64,000 nucleotides of DNA from positions 62,001-126,000 of the forward strand of contig PCXA01000018.1 of assembly GCA_002796325.1 (NCBI GenBank), given 5' to 3'. Under the pieces are notes generated by a model. The model had not been told where the DNA came from and searched no databases. It saw only the letters and a list, made by a program, of their open reading frames with translations. Each line of letters starts with the position of its first letter. The first letter of the stretch is position 1. The stretch is from Deltaproteobacteria bacterium CG11_big_fil_rev_8_21_14_0_20_47_16. GTDB taxonomy: Bacteria > UBA10199 > GCA-002796325 > 1-14-0-20-47-16. The position numbers and the translations under genes are program-made. Shown one piece after another: positions 9,999 through 17,281 of the stretch.

Positions 9999-11381
9999 AT
10001 GGCTGATAATACAGCCTCAAGCGGGCATCTGCCTCCACAAAACGTTGAGGCGGAGCAGTCTGTTTTGGGGGGGATGCTAATCGATAATGAGACCGTCAAT
10101 CAGGTCATTGAGATTTTGCGCCCTGAGGATTTTTATCGTCCAACCCACCAAGTTATTTATCAGGCCATTTTGTCCCAGTACCAAAAGAATGAGCCTTCCG
10201 ATCTGATTACCGTTACCAATTGGCTTAAGAAAGAAGGGCGCTTGGATGATATTGGCGGCCCCGCATATTTAGCCATGTTGGTTGATCAGGTGCCTGCCAC
10301 AACGAATATCGCCCACTATGCGCGAATTGTGTATGACAAGTCTGTGTTAAGGCATGTTATTAGCGGTGCTGGAGAAATTATTCAAAAGGGATATGACTCC
10401 AAAGGAGATGTTGAACAGTATCTGGATCAAGCTGAGAAAATCATTTTTGAAATTGCGCAGCGCAGAATCAACAAGTCGTTTGCGCATGTAAAAGACATCG
10501 TAAAAGATAGTTTTAAGATGATTGAGCAGCTATACGAAAAGAAGGATGCTGTAACAGGTGTCCCAACTGGTTTTGAAGAATTTGACAATATGACATCGGG
10601 GTTACAGCCTTCGGACTTGGTAATTATTGCAGGTCGCCCATCGATGGGTAAAACCGCATTGGCGTTGAATATGGCTGGCCATGCCGCAATTCATGCGGGT
10701 TTCCGGGTAGCTGTATTCTCTTTGGAAATGAGCAAAGAGCAGTTAGTACAACGTCTGTTATGTTCTGAAGCACGTGTTGATGCCTCGCGCTTACGTGTTG
10801 GATTTTTACATGAATCTGATTGGCCCAAATTGACAAAAGCGGCTGGTTTATTATCCGAAGCACCCATCTATATTGACGATGCTGCTGCCCAGACCGTTTT
10901 GGAAATGCGTGCAAAATGTAGGCGCTTGCAACGTGAGAAGGGCCTAGACATGATTATTGTAGACTACTTACAATTAGTACGCGGCAGTGCTCGCTATTCA
11001 GAAAGTCGCGAGCGTGAAATTTCAGATATCTCACGGTCATTGAAGGCACTTGCTAAAGAATTGCATGTTCCAGTTGTTGCATTATCGCAGTTGAATCGTA
11101 GCGTGGAATCACGTCAGGATAAACGCCCACAATTGTCTGATCTTCGTGAATCTGGTGCATTAGAACAAGATGCGGACGTTATTGCCTTTGTGTATCGTGA
11201 TGAAGTGTATAACAAAGAAACTCCTGATAAGGGTGTTGCTGAAGTAATTATTGGCAAACAGCGTAACGGTCCCATTGGAACGGCACGCTTGGCATTCCTG
11301 AACTCGTATACCCGCTTTGAAAACTTATCACGCGCCATGGAACCTGCCATGGGTGATCTTCCGCCAGCTCTCGCAGAATAA
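9999..11381 (+). CDS. dnaB: replicative DNA helicase DnaB
   Basis: Hexameric 5'-3' helicase of the replisome. The N-terminal DnaB domain covers about 10-110 (LPPQNVEAEQSVLGGML). The RecA-like domain has Walker A GRPSMGKTALALN near 212, VFSLEMSKEQLVQRL near 240, Walker B MIIVDYLQLV near 318 and VVALSQLNRSVE near 356. The length of 460 residues is normal and no intein is present. A GAGGGGGAG ribosome site precedes ATG at 9999. It is the last gene of the ribosomal block; a palindrome-rich gap follows. Confidence 0.97.
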   Translation: MADNTASSGHLPPQNVEAEQSVLGGMLIDNETVNQVIEILRPEDFYRPTHQVIYQAILSQYQKNEPSDLITVTNWLKKEGRLDDIGGPAYLAMLVDQVPATTNIAHYARIVYDKSVLRHVISGAGEIIQKGYDSKGDVEQYLDQAEKIIFEIAQRRINKSFAHVKDIVKDSFKMIEQLYEKKDAVTGVPTGFEEFDNMTSGLQPSDLVIIAGRPSMGKTALALNMAGHAAIHAGFRVAVFSLEMSKEQLVQRLLCSEARVDASRLRVGFLHESDWPKLTKAAGLLSEAPIYIDDAAAQTVLEMRAKCRRLQREKGLDMIIVDYLQLVRGSARYSESREREISDISRSLKALAKELHVPVVALSQLNRSVESRQDKRPQLSDLRESGALEQDADVIAFVYRDEVYNKETPDKGVAEVIIGKQRNGPIGTARLAFLNSYTRFENLSRAMEPAMGDLPPALAE

Positions 11382-11390
11382 TTTACATAA

Positions 11391-11596
11391 AAGCGATTAA
11401 AGTTCATTCAGTTCAACGCACGCCAGCGTTCGGCGCCATACGCCTGCTGGGGTTTGGCGCCGAACGCTGGCGCGCGCTCATACTTCACTCATGTGAGCCG
11501 CATTGAACGAATGGTATACCCACACAATGCCGCGTAGGGTTGGAGAGGCATTGTGTGGGTATCGCGATAAAACTTAGGCGCTTCGGATAATCGCTT
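11391..11596. repeat. nested inverted repeats between dnaB and a convergent gene
   Basis: Four sets of complementary arms lie in the 236-bp gap. (1) An 18-bp perfect inverted repeat, CGCCAGCGTTCGGCGCCA at 11421-11438 with its complement at 11455-11472. (2) A 16-bp perfect one, ATACCCACACAATGCC at 11516-11531 with its complement at 11547-11562. (3) An 11/10-base arm pair near 11406-11416 and 11503-11512 with one bulge. (4) An outer 9-bp pair, AAGCGATTA at 11391-11399 and TAATCGCTT at 11588-11596. No T-run follows the big stems. As both flanking genes end here, a bidirectional transcription stop is one reading; a structured RNA or DNA element is another. Confidence 0.7.
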
Positions 11597-11617
11597 ATAT
11601 GTAATGAATATCAGAGG

Positions 11618-12778
11618 TTAGAACGGGAAGTTGAGTTCGGCACCATAATGGTAGATGCCTTTTTCACGCTTCACGAGACCTGCCTCTTCACCGTAAGCAA
11701 GTAGGGTGAGTTTGACGTGTTCAAAGTCAAGTGTGGCACCACCAGTGGGATAGCCCTGGTTAACACCTGTTCGGAGACTTAGCTTAAAGATACCAAGGCG
11801 AGGGCATTCTAACTCAACACCGCCGTGCGTTTTGAGCAAAAAGTCCATGTCTTGGTTGAGTTGCGATGCTGAAAATTCAATATGAAGTCTGAAGTCGGCT
11901 AACTCTGGGTGAACACCAATTGCAGTTGTGACAGATTGTTTGATGCGCGATGGGGTACCGCCGTTTTGCGACTTAAATGCTTTAAATCGCGTATCACCAA
12001 TATCCTGCCAGACTGCGCCCAAGACAGGTGCCCAAGAATCCCAGATAGGCAGTGTGTATTTTGCACCAATATCTGCACCACCACCGATTCCCTTATTCCA
12101 TTGTTTCAAGCCAATGATATTTTGCAGCTTAGATTGAGCAATAATATCAGCCGTTGTAACTGTTGTATCGATGTTCATGCGATACAATGCTTTTGCTGCA
12201 ACACCGGCCTGGAATCCTTCGAATAGCTCCCATGCAGTCGATAGAAAAATGCCACCATCGCCAGTACCTTTCATCTGGATGTTTGGAAAGGCGGGATTAC
12301 GCATTGAAAGCACTGTATTGGCTTCAGCAATCACGGTGCCTGTAAAATGCTTTCTTCGCATGGCATAGGGAATGATACGTGAGTCAATTTCAACAAACTG
12401 CCCAACATGCTGATTGAAGAACGTTTGGAATGCAGAGACTTTACCATTGGTTGTAGAAGAATTGCTGATGTCCTTAGCCATATTTCTTAGGTCTTTGAAA
12501 ACAGAGTAAGATTTGGAGTCAGCCTGACCGAATATATCCATGACTTCAAACTCCCAGTCTTGATGGAAGTCATCTGCGGAAGCAGGGTTGTAAAATTGTC
12601 CGTTAATATCGCTGCCGGGCATTGTGATAAAGGCACTACCCATGCCAAGTGGGCGTGCACCTGCACCAAGATTTGGATAGCGGTCAGGGATGGATGTTTG
12701 GGCTGATGCAAGTGTGGGGGCCAAAATTCCAAATAGTGTAATGGCCAATCCTATGTGTCGCAGTAATGATCGTGTCAT
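11618..12778 (-). CDS. outer-membrane beta-barrel protein (PorV/TraF-like)
   Basis: 386 residues with a Sec signal peptide ending near LASAQT (about residue 27). The mature start contains GARPLGMGSAF and NGQFYNPAS, a motif pair seen in PorV/UPF0164-type and TraF-like outer-membrane barrels. The rest alternates short amphipathic strands and ends in aromatic NFPF, as barrel proteins do. The start at 12778 has GAGGGG upstream. A lipoprotein gene lies 33 bp upstream on the same strand, so the two are probably co-transcribed. Cargo or partner is unknown. Confidence 0.75.
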   Translation of the reverse strand: MTRSLLRHIGLAITLFGILAPTLASAQTSIPDRYPNLGAGARPLGMGSAFITMPGSDINGQFYNPASADDFHQDWEFEVMDIFGQADSKSYSVFKDLRNMAKDISNSSTTNGKVSAFQTFFNQHVGQFVEIDSRIIPYAMRRKHFTGTVIAEANTVLSMRNPAFPNIQMKGTGDGGIFLSTAWELFEGFQAGVAAKALYRMNIDTTVTTADIIAQSKLQNIIGLKQWNKGIGGGADIGAKYTLPIWDSWAPVLGAVWQDIGDTRFKAFKSQNGGTPSRIKQSVTTAIGVHPELADFRLHIEFSASQLNQDMDFLLKTHGGVELECPRLGIFKLSLRTGVNQGYPTGGATLDFEHVKLTLLAYGEEAGLVKREKGIYHYGAELNFPF

Positions 12779-12811
12779 AATAAAAGCCCCTCAAAAGAGT
12801 TAGTCTGCATT

Positions 12812-13663
12812 TTATAAGGCAGGTGCTGTAGTTCCGTCACAAACACTAAAGTCAAAGGCTGCACAATTCGCAATGCCGCTGGCAAATGGGCCTGCGTAGC
12901 TTGTATTGAGCTGACACACAGTCAGATCTTGTAAAACAGTCTGGCTAATGCCCGATGCTGCTGTTCCAGTGGCCACTGTAGCATTTTTTAACACGCAATA
13001 GTTCTGACTCATACCCGTCAGGAGAGCATTACTTGTCAGGATACCAGTGGCCGGATTTGCCAGTGCTGCATAACCGCTAATAAAGTCGTTTTGTACAGTT
13101 AGGGTTTGTGCAGCTGTGATGTTACTTTGGGTGATGGCCACGCCACCTGCGGTTGTTCCAGGCTGTGCAGTGATTGTGGGGAGAGCAATAGCTTGAATAT
13201 ACATTAAAAGGCCAAGTTGGAAGTAATACTCATTTTGAACCACACTGCTATTCGAGCTAATGGTTCCTGTGTAACCAGAGAGAGTGCTTATGGCTGAAGA
13301 AAGGCTTGTAAATCCTGAGGAATAGTCAGTGGTTGTATGGGTAAGTTCTGTTGCGAGCTCCGCGTGCATATCGCTAAAGATAGTGGTGCTACTGGACGAG
13401 TTGGTTAATACTTGCGCAAGAGTTAGTAGGTTGATGCCAGATTGGCCTGAATATGCAGACGACAGTAAATTGAATGCATCCAGATCGGTAGGCGAAGCAA
13501 CCGTGGCTGCAGTTGCAGACGTAATTGCTGAAGCGTAGTCTGATTTGTCCAAAGCAAAACGGGCATCATCCAAGTTCTTATTCAGGGCACTACCGCAGGA
13601 CATCATTACCAAACCGGAAACTATTGCTAGGCTAAATAGAGAAATATTACGGATGGTTCTCAT
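12812..13663 (-). CDS. lipoprotein, possibly with a TPR-like region
   Basis: 283 residues. The signal sequence ends in a lipobox (VMMSC, Cys near residue 23). After it, KNLDDARFALDKSDYASAITSATAA resembles a tetratricopeptide helix pair, followed by another helical stretch (DLDAFNLLSSAYSGQSG). The remainder is Ser/Thr/Ala-rich with several cysteines near the C-terminus (CVLKN, CQLN, CAAFDFSVCDG). I do not know the family. It sits directly upstream of the PorV/TraF-like barrel gene, suggesting a shared envelope role. Confidence 0.7.
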   Translation of the reverse strand: MRTIRNISLFSLAIVSGLVMMSCGSALNKNLDDARFALDKSDYASAITSATAATVASPTDLDAFNLLSSAYSGQSGINLLTLAQVLTNSSSSTTIFSDMHAELATELTHTTTDYSSGFTSLSSAISTLSGYTGTISSNSSVVQNEYYFQLGLLMYIQAIALPTITAQPGTTAGGVAITQSNITAAQTLTVQNDFISGYAALANPATGILTSNALLTGMSQNYCVLKNATVATGTAASGISQTVLQDLTVCQLNTSYAGPFASGIANCAAFDFSVCDGTTAPAL

Positions 13664-13768
13664 AGGGTATCATCCTTCAAAGTATCGATCTGTTTTGTTG
13701 TGAAATCCCCCCACTGGGAATTGGCTCACTATCCGAAGTGAAGAGTAAAAGTCAAGCTGGGAAGATGA

Positions 13769-14413
13769 CTAAAAGTGTACACCGGTGTTGAACGAAACAC
13801 CCCATTGTTTATCCCAGCCACCTGCATATACAGGAGTTGATGAACCGGAAATCACTTGCGAGCGTTCGATGAAATAGGGAAAGTCGCCTTGTGCCATGAC
13901 ACCAAGGTAAACATAACGAGAGAAAAGAAAATTGATTCCACCGACAACACCTGGACCGACCCCATAGCGGTCCACAACTCCTGTGCCAACGCTTGGGTCC
14001 GAAGGAAGTGCAGCAATTTGCATGGCAACGTCTGGACCTAAGAATGGTAAAATGCGTAGTGATTTGAAATTGGTCAGTGCGTCAAAAATAAATGTGTAGG
14101 TGGCACCGACGTTACCATTGATGATGTGGAGTCGACTACCACTATTGCCATCGGTTGAATATCGGGCCTCCAAAAATGGACCAATGTGGTCGTTGATGTG
14201 CCATCCAAACATAAATCCAACGGCAAACTCCACATCGCGTCCGGTTGGGCTTCCATTCTGTAGATTAACGTCAAAATCTGCACTAACGGCACCTGTAACC
14301 AATTGCAGGTAAGGCCCTGTATGAAACCCTTTTACGGGTTTTGCGTGGGTTGACTGTGGTATTAGAGTGCAAAACAAAATTGATAGCAAAGTACGTGTAA
14401 CATGTTTGAACAT
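13769..14413 (-). CDS. outer-membrane beta-barrel protein, OmpW/OmpA-barrel-like
   Basis: 214 residues with an N-terminal signal peptide (cleavage near THAKPVKG, about residue 25). It then shows glycine- and aromatic-rich alternating strands, for example GPYLQLVTGAVSADFDV and HIGPFLEARYS, and a C-terminus ending GVHF with a terminal Phe, the usual mark for BAM-dependent insertion. It is the size of an eight-stranded barrel. The family cannot be named with confidence. It reads divergently from rdgB across a gap with a perfect 17-base palindrome. Confidence 0.7.
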   Translation of the reverse strand: MFKHVTRTLLSILFCTLIPQSTHAKPVKGFHTGPYLQLVTGAVSADFDVNLQNGSPTGRDVEFAVGFMFGWHINDHIGPFLEARYSTDGNSGSRLHIINGNVGATYTFIFDALTNFKSLRILPFLGPDVAMQIAALPSDPSVGTGVVDRYGVGPGVVGGINFLFSRYVYLGVMAQGDFPYFIERSQVISGSSTPVYAGGWDKQWGVSFNTGVHF

Positions 14414-14440
14414 AAGTGCGCCGTATCATGGACTGTCGTG

Positions 14441-14457
14441 AAGCACAACTTGTGCTT
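14441..14457. promoter_or_regulatory. perfect palindrome between divergent genes (operator candidate)
   Basis: AAGCACAACTTGTGCTT is an 8-bp perfect inverted repeat around one central base. It lies in the 72-bp gap between the minus-strand barrel gene (start 14413) and plus-strand rdgB (start 14486). TTGTGC within it, followed after 18 bases by TATTCT, could act as a -35/-10 pair for rdgB, so a bound dimeric repressor would block it. No regulator is encoded next to it. Confidence 0.4.
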
Positions 14458-14485
14458 TGAAGTCTAAACATGGTATTCTGCACAC

Positions 14486-15091
14486 ATGGAAATTGTAATT
14501 GCGACACATAATCAGGGAAAAATGGCAGAGTTTGAACGCCTGATGAAGGGGTGGCCAGTGCACTTGCGGTCTTTGCGCGAATTTGATTCAGTAAAACTTC
14601 CACCTGAAGATGGCGAATCCTTTAAAGATAATGCGTTGATTAAAGCACGGGCGGTTTGCTCGATTTTAGGGATGCCAGCATTGGCAGATGATTCGGGATT
14701 GGTGGTTCACTCCCTTAACGATGAGCCCGGAATTTACTCGGCAAGATATGCGGGGCCTAACGCAACGTCAGCAGAAAATATTACTAAACTGCTCGAAAAA
14801 GTTCATGGGAAGAGTGACAAAGATCGTCTCGCGAGTTTCTTCTGCGTGATGGCATTGGTATGCCCGGATGGTCGTGAATGGATCCGGACGGGACAGTGTG
14901 ATGGCCTCATTACTTCGGCACCATCAGGCGACAAAGGATTTGGGTATGATCCCGTCTTTCTAATTCCGGAATACCATCTGACGATGGCACAGCTATCACC
15001 GGAGTTTAAGGATGCCATTAGTCATCGCGGTAAGGCCGTTAGAGATATCCAGTCGGTGATCGTAGATTTGGCACGCGAAAAGGTCCAATAG
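14486..15091 (+). CDS. rdgB: non-canonical purine NTP pyrophosphatase (RdgB/HAM1)
   Basis: House-cleaning enzyme that hydrolyses ITP, dITP and XTP to monophosphates. The N-terminal THNQGKMAEF binds the triphosphate. LADDSGLVV near residue 68 and PGIYSARYAG near 82 are family motifs. GFGYDPVFLIPEY lies near 153 and the C-terminal SHRGKAV near 180. The length of 201 residues is normal. No clear Shine-Dalgarno sequence precedes ATG at 14486. Confidence 0.95.
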   Translation: MEIVIATHNQGKMAEFERLMKGWPVHLRSLREFDSVKLPPEDGESFKDNALIKARAVCSILGMPALADDSGLVVHSLNDEPGIYSARYAGPNATSAENITKLLEKVHGKSDKDRLASFFCVMALVCPDGREWIRTGQCDGLITSAPSGDKGFGYDPVFLIPEYHLTMAQLSPEFKDAISHRGKAVRDIQSVIVDLAREKVQ

Positions 15092-15208
15092 CATGGTTGC
15101 GTAATTGACCAGACTCCAAAAATATGATGCATATTTGATTTGTCATGTACCCACAACTGATGATACTATGATTTCCTAAATTTCTAGTATAATTATCGGG
15201 GGATATTT

Positions 15209-16939
15209 ATGTCGACAGCTTGTCATTATAAAGCGCTATTTCGGTTACTAGCTTTGGGTGTTATCTCGCTCACTCCCGCGTGCGGAGACCAGCTCAGTAC
15301 CAGCACCAATACAGTACCTGCTCCTGCAGTTTCGGCCTTTGGCACAACGGATGGTACCTTGATTGCGACGACTGGAACCACTGATATACCTGTGGCAGCT
15401 GCGTTCTCCCTCTATTTTTCTACGGCAATGAATAGCGCAACAGTCAACACGACCAATGTGACGTTGAGTTGTGATGCCACAAGCCAGACTGTCACGATTG
15501 CTACCGTTACTAACTCAAATTACACCATTACACCTGCGAGTAGTTTGGCAGAAGGGGTGAGCTGTGTGATGACGTTGAGCACGTCTATTACAAGTTCCAC
15601 GGGGACCGCGTTGGCATCGACTGTCACGTTTACATTTACCACGGCCTCTACAGTGCCAACGGTGTCGTCACTGGTGCAGGGAAGTACGACGATCGCAACA
15701 TCTGGAACAACCGGTATCAGTCGTACAGCCGCCTATACATTAACATTCTCCCAAGCCATGCTGGCGAGTACAGTTACGACCAGTAGTGTGACATTGACTT
15801 GTAGTACGAGCAGGACCATTACTGTTGCGCAGGTAACCTCTGGTACTACAAGTACTGCATATACAGTGACACCATCGGCTACACTCCCTGCAAGCACGTC
15901 GTGTACCTTGGCTGTTGGAACCGGTGCAACCAATTCGAGTGGGACGGCAGTAACCGCCAAAAGCTATACGTTTACGACCGCCGCTGCGACAGCGCCTACT
16001 GTGAGCTTGACGGGAACATTGTTGAGTTCGGGTTCCAGTACGACAATTAATACGAGTGGCACGACTGATATTTCAGGTGCAATTGCTGCACCGCTGACGG
16101 CCACATTCTCCACGGCGATGGATACCGACAGTTTCGGATCGGTCACGTTGGAATGCCCAGCCTCAACAAGTAAGAGCTTTACAACAGGGACAGGTAGTAA
16201 TCCTACAATTACATTCACACCATCCGCTGCCTTACCGCAGATGCAGACCTGTGTACTTACCTTACCGACCTCAGTGACATCGAGCGGTGGGGATCCTATT
16301 GCGGCAACCACCTTTACTTATACGACGGGGTGCGGCACGAGCGATGATTTTAGTACAGCCACATTCTCAAGCAGCTCGACTATTTGTTGGACACCATCGA
16401 ATGCAGCGAATGCAGGTACGTTTACCTCTGTAAGTGGGGATTTAGTGATTACCCCAACGACATCTGGGGCAGCTCAAAATACAGAACCAACCGCAACCAA
16501 GACGTTTCCGTCGAGTACGACAGCGATTGTGTTAACAGCCAAAATTGGCTATTCGAATATTACCGAATCGGGTGAACGGTGTACGCTAGGAATCTTCTCT
16601 GGGTTTGATAACAGTGCGTCCGTTGGATTGGTTTATGCGGGTGAGGTGCAGGTTAACGGATTTGCGACGAATGGTGGTGCTGGTGTGGATGTATCTGCCA
16701 CTGCGCCCGCGTCGCCGGTCTATGTTCGTATAACGATTTCAGGCGGTGCTACGACAACGGCATACAGTAGTGATGGGACTTCCTATACAAACCTCTTTAC
16801 CAATGGTGTTTGGACGGATCCTGCGGGAGATGTTTCGGTTTATTTGTCTGCCCGAAGCAGTGGTTCCGTTAACCCCGTCTGTACTTTCCAAGAGTTTACC
16901 GTCTCTGGGGCAACTGCAACGGGCCAATACAGCAACTAA
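15209..16939 (+). CDS. Ser/Thr-rich lipoprotein with Ig-like (Big_5/SbsA) repeats
   Basis: 576 residues. The signal sequence ends in lipobox LTPAC (Cys near 26). Three tandem domains of about 105 residues follow, each with the Big_5-type features GTTDI or GTTGI, then FSxAM (YFSTAMNS, FSQAMLAS, FSTAMDTD), a Cys in the VTLxC strand, and a C-terminal TFTFTT-like strand. The last part (about 375-576) resembles a lectin-like or laminin-G-like beta domain, but I cannot name it. The protein is likely surface-exposed or periplasmic. Composition is strongly biased to Thr, Ser and Ala. GGGGGA precedes ATG at 15209. Confidence 0.8.
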   Translation: MSTACHYKALFRLLALGVISLTPACGDQLSTSTNTVPAPAVSAFGTTDGTLIATTGTTDIPVAAAFSLYFSTAMNSATVNTTNVTLSCDATSQTVTIATVTNSNYTITPASSLAEGVSCVMTLSTSITSSTGTALASTVTFTFTTASTVPTVSSLVQGSTTIATSGTTGISRTAAYTLTFSQAMLASTVTTSSVTLTCSTSRTITVAQVTSGTTSTAYTVTPSATLPASTSCTLAVGTGATNSSGTAVTAKSYTFTTAAATAPTVSLTGTLLSSGSSTTINTSGTTDISGAIAAPLTATFSTAMDTDSFGSVTLECPASTSKSFTTGTGSNPTITFTPSAALPQMQTCVLTLPTSVTSSGGDPIAATTFTYTTGCGTSDDFSTATFSSSSTICWTPSNAANAGTFTSVSGDLVITPTTSGAAQNTEPTATKTFPSSTTAIVLTAKIGYSNITESGERCTLGIFSGFDNSASVGLVYAGEVQVNGFATNGGAGVDVSATAPASPVYVRITISGGATTTAYSSDGTSYTNLFTNGVWTDPAGDVSVYLSARSSGSVNPVCTFQEFTVSGATATGQYSN

Positions 16940-16959
16940 AAGAATCAGTTTAGTAATCC

Positions 16960-16988
16960 TTGACCTCAATTGCTAAAATGGGTCATAA
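16960..16988 (+). promoter_or_regulatory. possible promoter of tRNA-Pro
   Basis: TTGACC (16960-16965) is followed after 17 bases by TCATAA (16983-16988), then a GC-rich stretch. The -35 is good and the -10 poor. A GC-rich discriminator is usual for growth-rate-controlled stable RNA promoters. Confidence 0.3.
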
Positions 16989-16995
16989 GGCGCTC

Positions 16996-17012
16996 CCTCC
17001 CCACTGGGGAGG
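16996..17012 (+). other. hairpin in the 5' leader of tRNA-Pro
   Basis: CCTCCCC (16996-17002) pairs perfectly with GGGGAGG (17006-17012) around a three-base loop, ending three bases before the mature 5' end of tRNA-Pro. It could influence RNase P processing of the precursor. There is no T-run, so it is not a terminator. Confidence 0.45.
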
Positions 17013-17015
17013 AGA

Positions 17016-17093
17016 CGGGGCGTAGCTCAGCCTGGCTAGAGCGCTTGCTTTGGGAGCAAGAAGTCGCTGGTTCGAATCCAGTCGCCCCGACCA
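17016..17093 (+). tRNA. tRNA-Pro (anticodon TGG)
   Basis: Acceptor stem CGGGGCG/CGCCCCG, discriminator A at 17090, CCA encoded at 17091-17093. The anticodon stem CTTGC/GCAAG encloses TTTGGGA, giving anticodon TGG. The T arm contains GGTTCGAATCC. Confidence 0.95.
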
Positions 17094-17151
17094 ATAAAAT
17101 TGTATCAAAAATCACTCCGATTTCACATTCAGTGCTTCAAGTCTTATAAAG

Positions 17152-17160
17152 TTATCCACA
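17152..17160 (+). other. single DnaA-box consensus
   Basis: TTATCCACA, a perfect match to the strong DnaA box, lies in the 188-bp gap between tRNA-Pro and the 1391-residue gene. Only one intergenic copy was seen. It could be a regulatory or titration site, or chance. Confidence 0.3.
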
Positions 17161-17281
17161 ATATCTTGTATGTCACAATGAGTTCACACTCAATCCGTTG
17201 TGGTCTTTCGATCTTTCATATAAATGCGGCTGCCATTAGGTAATTCAGAATCTTCAATTTCTAACGAAATGGAAACTTTTG

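Noticed and set aside
11391-11596. Replication origin or terminus at the palindromes after dnaB
   Set aside because: Position beside dnaB is part of the conserved ribosomal block; no DnaA boxes or dif-like site were recognised.
14803-15018. Antisense frame inside rdgB
   Set aside because: It covers the conserved rdgB core, has no ribosome site and no recognisable product.
17152-17160. DnaA box as evidence for a replication origin
   Set aside because: Only one intergenic box was seen. There is no DnaA-box cluster, no AT-rich unwinding region and no dnaA or dnaN nearby. A second TTATCCACA lies inside mutY coding sequence and looks like chance.
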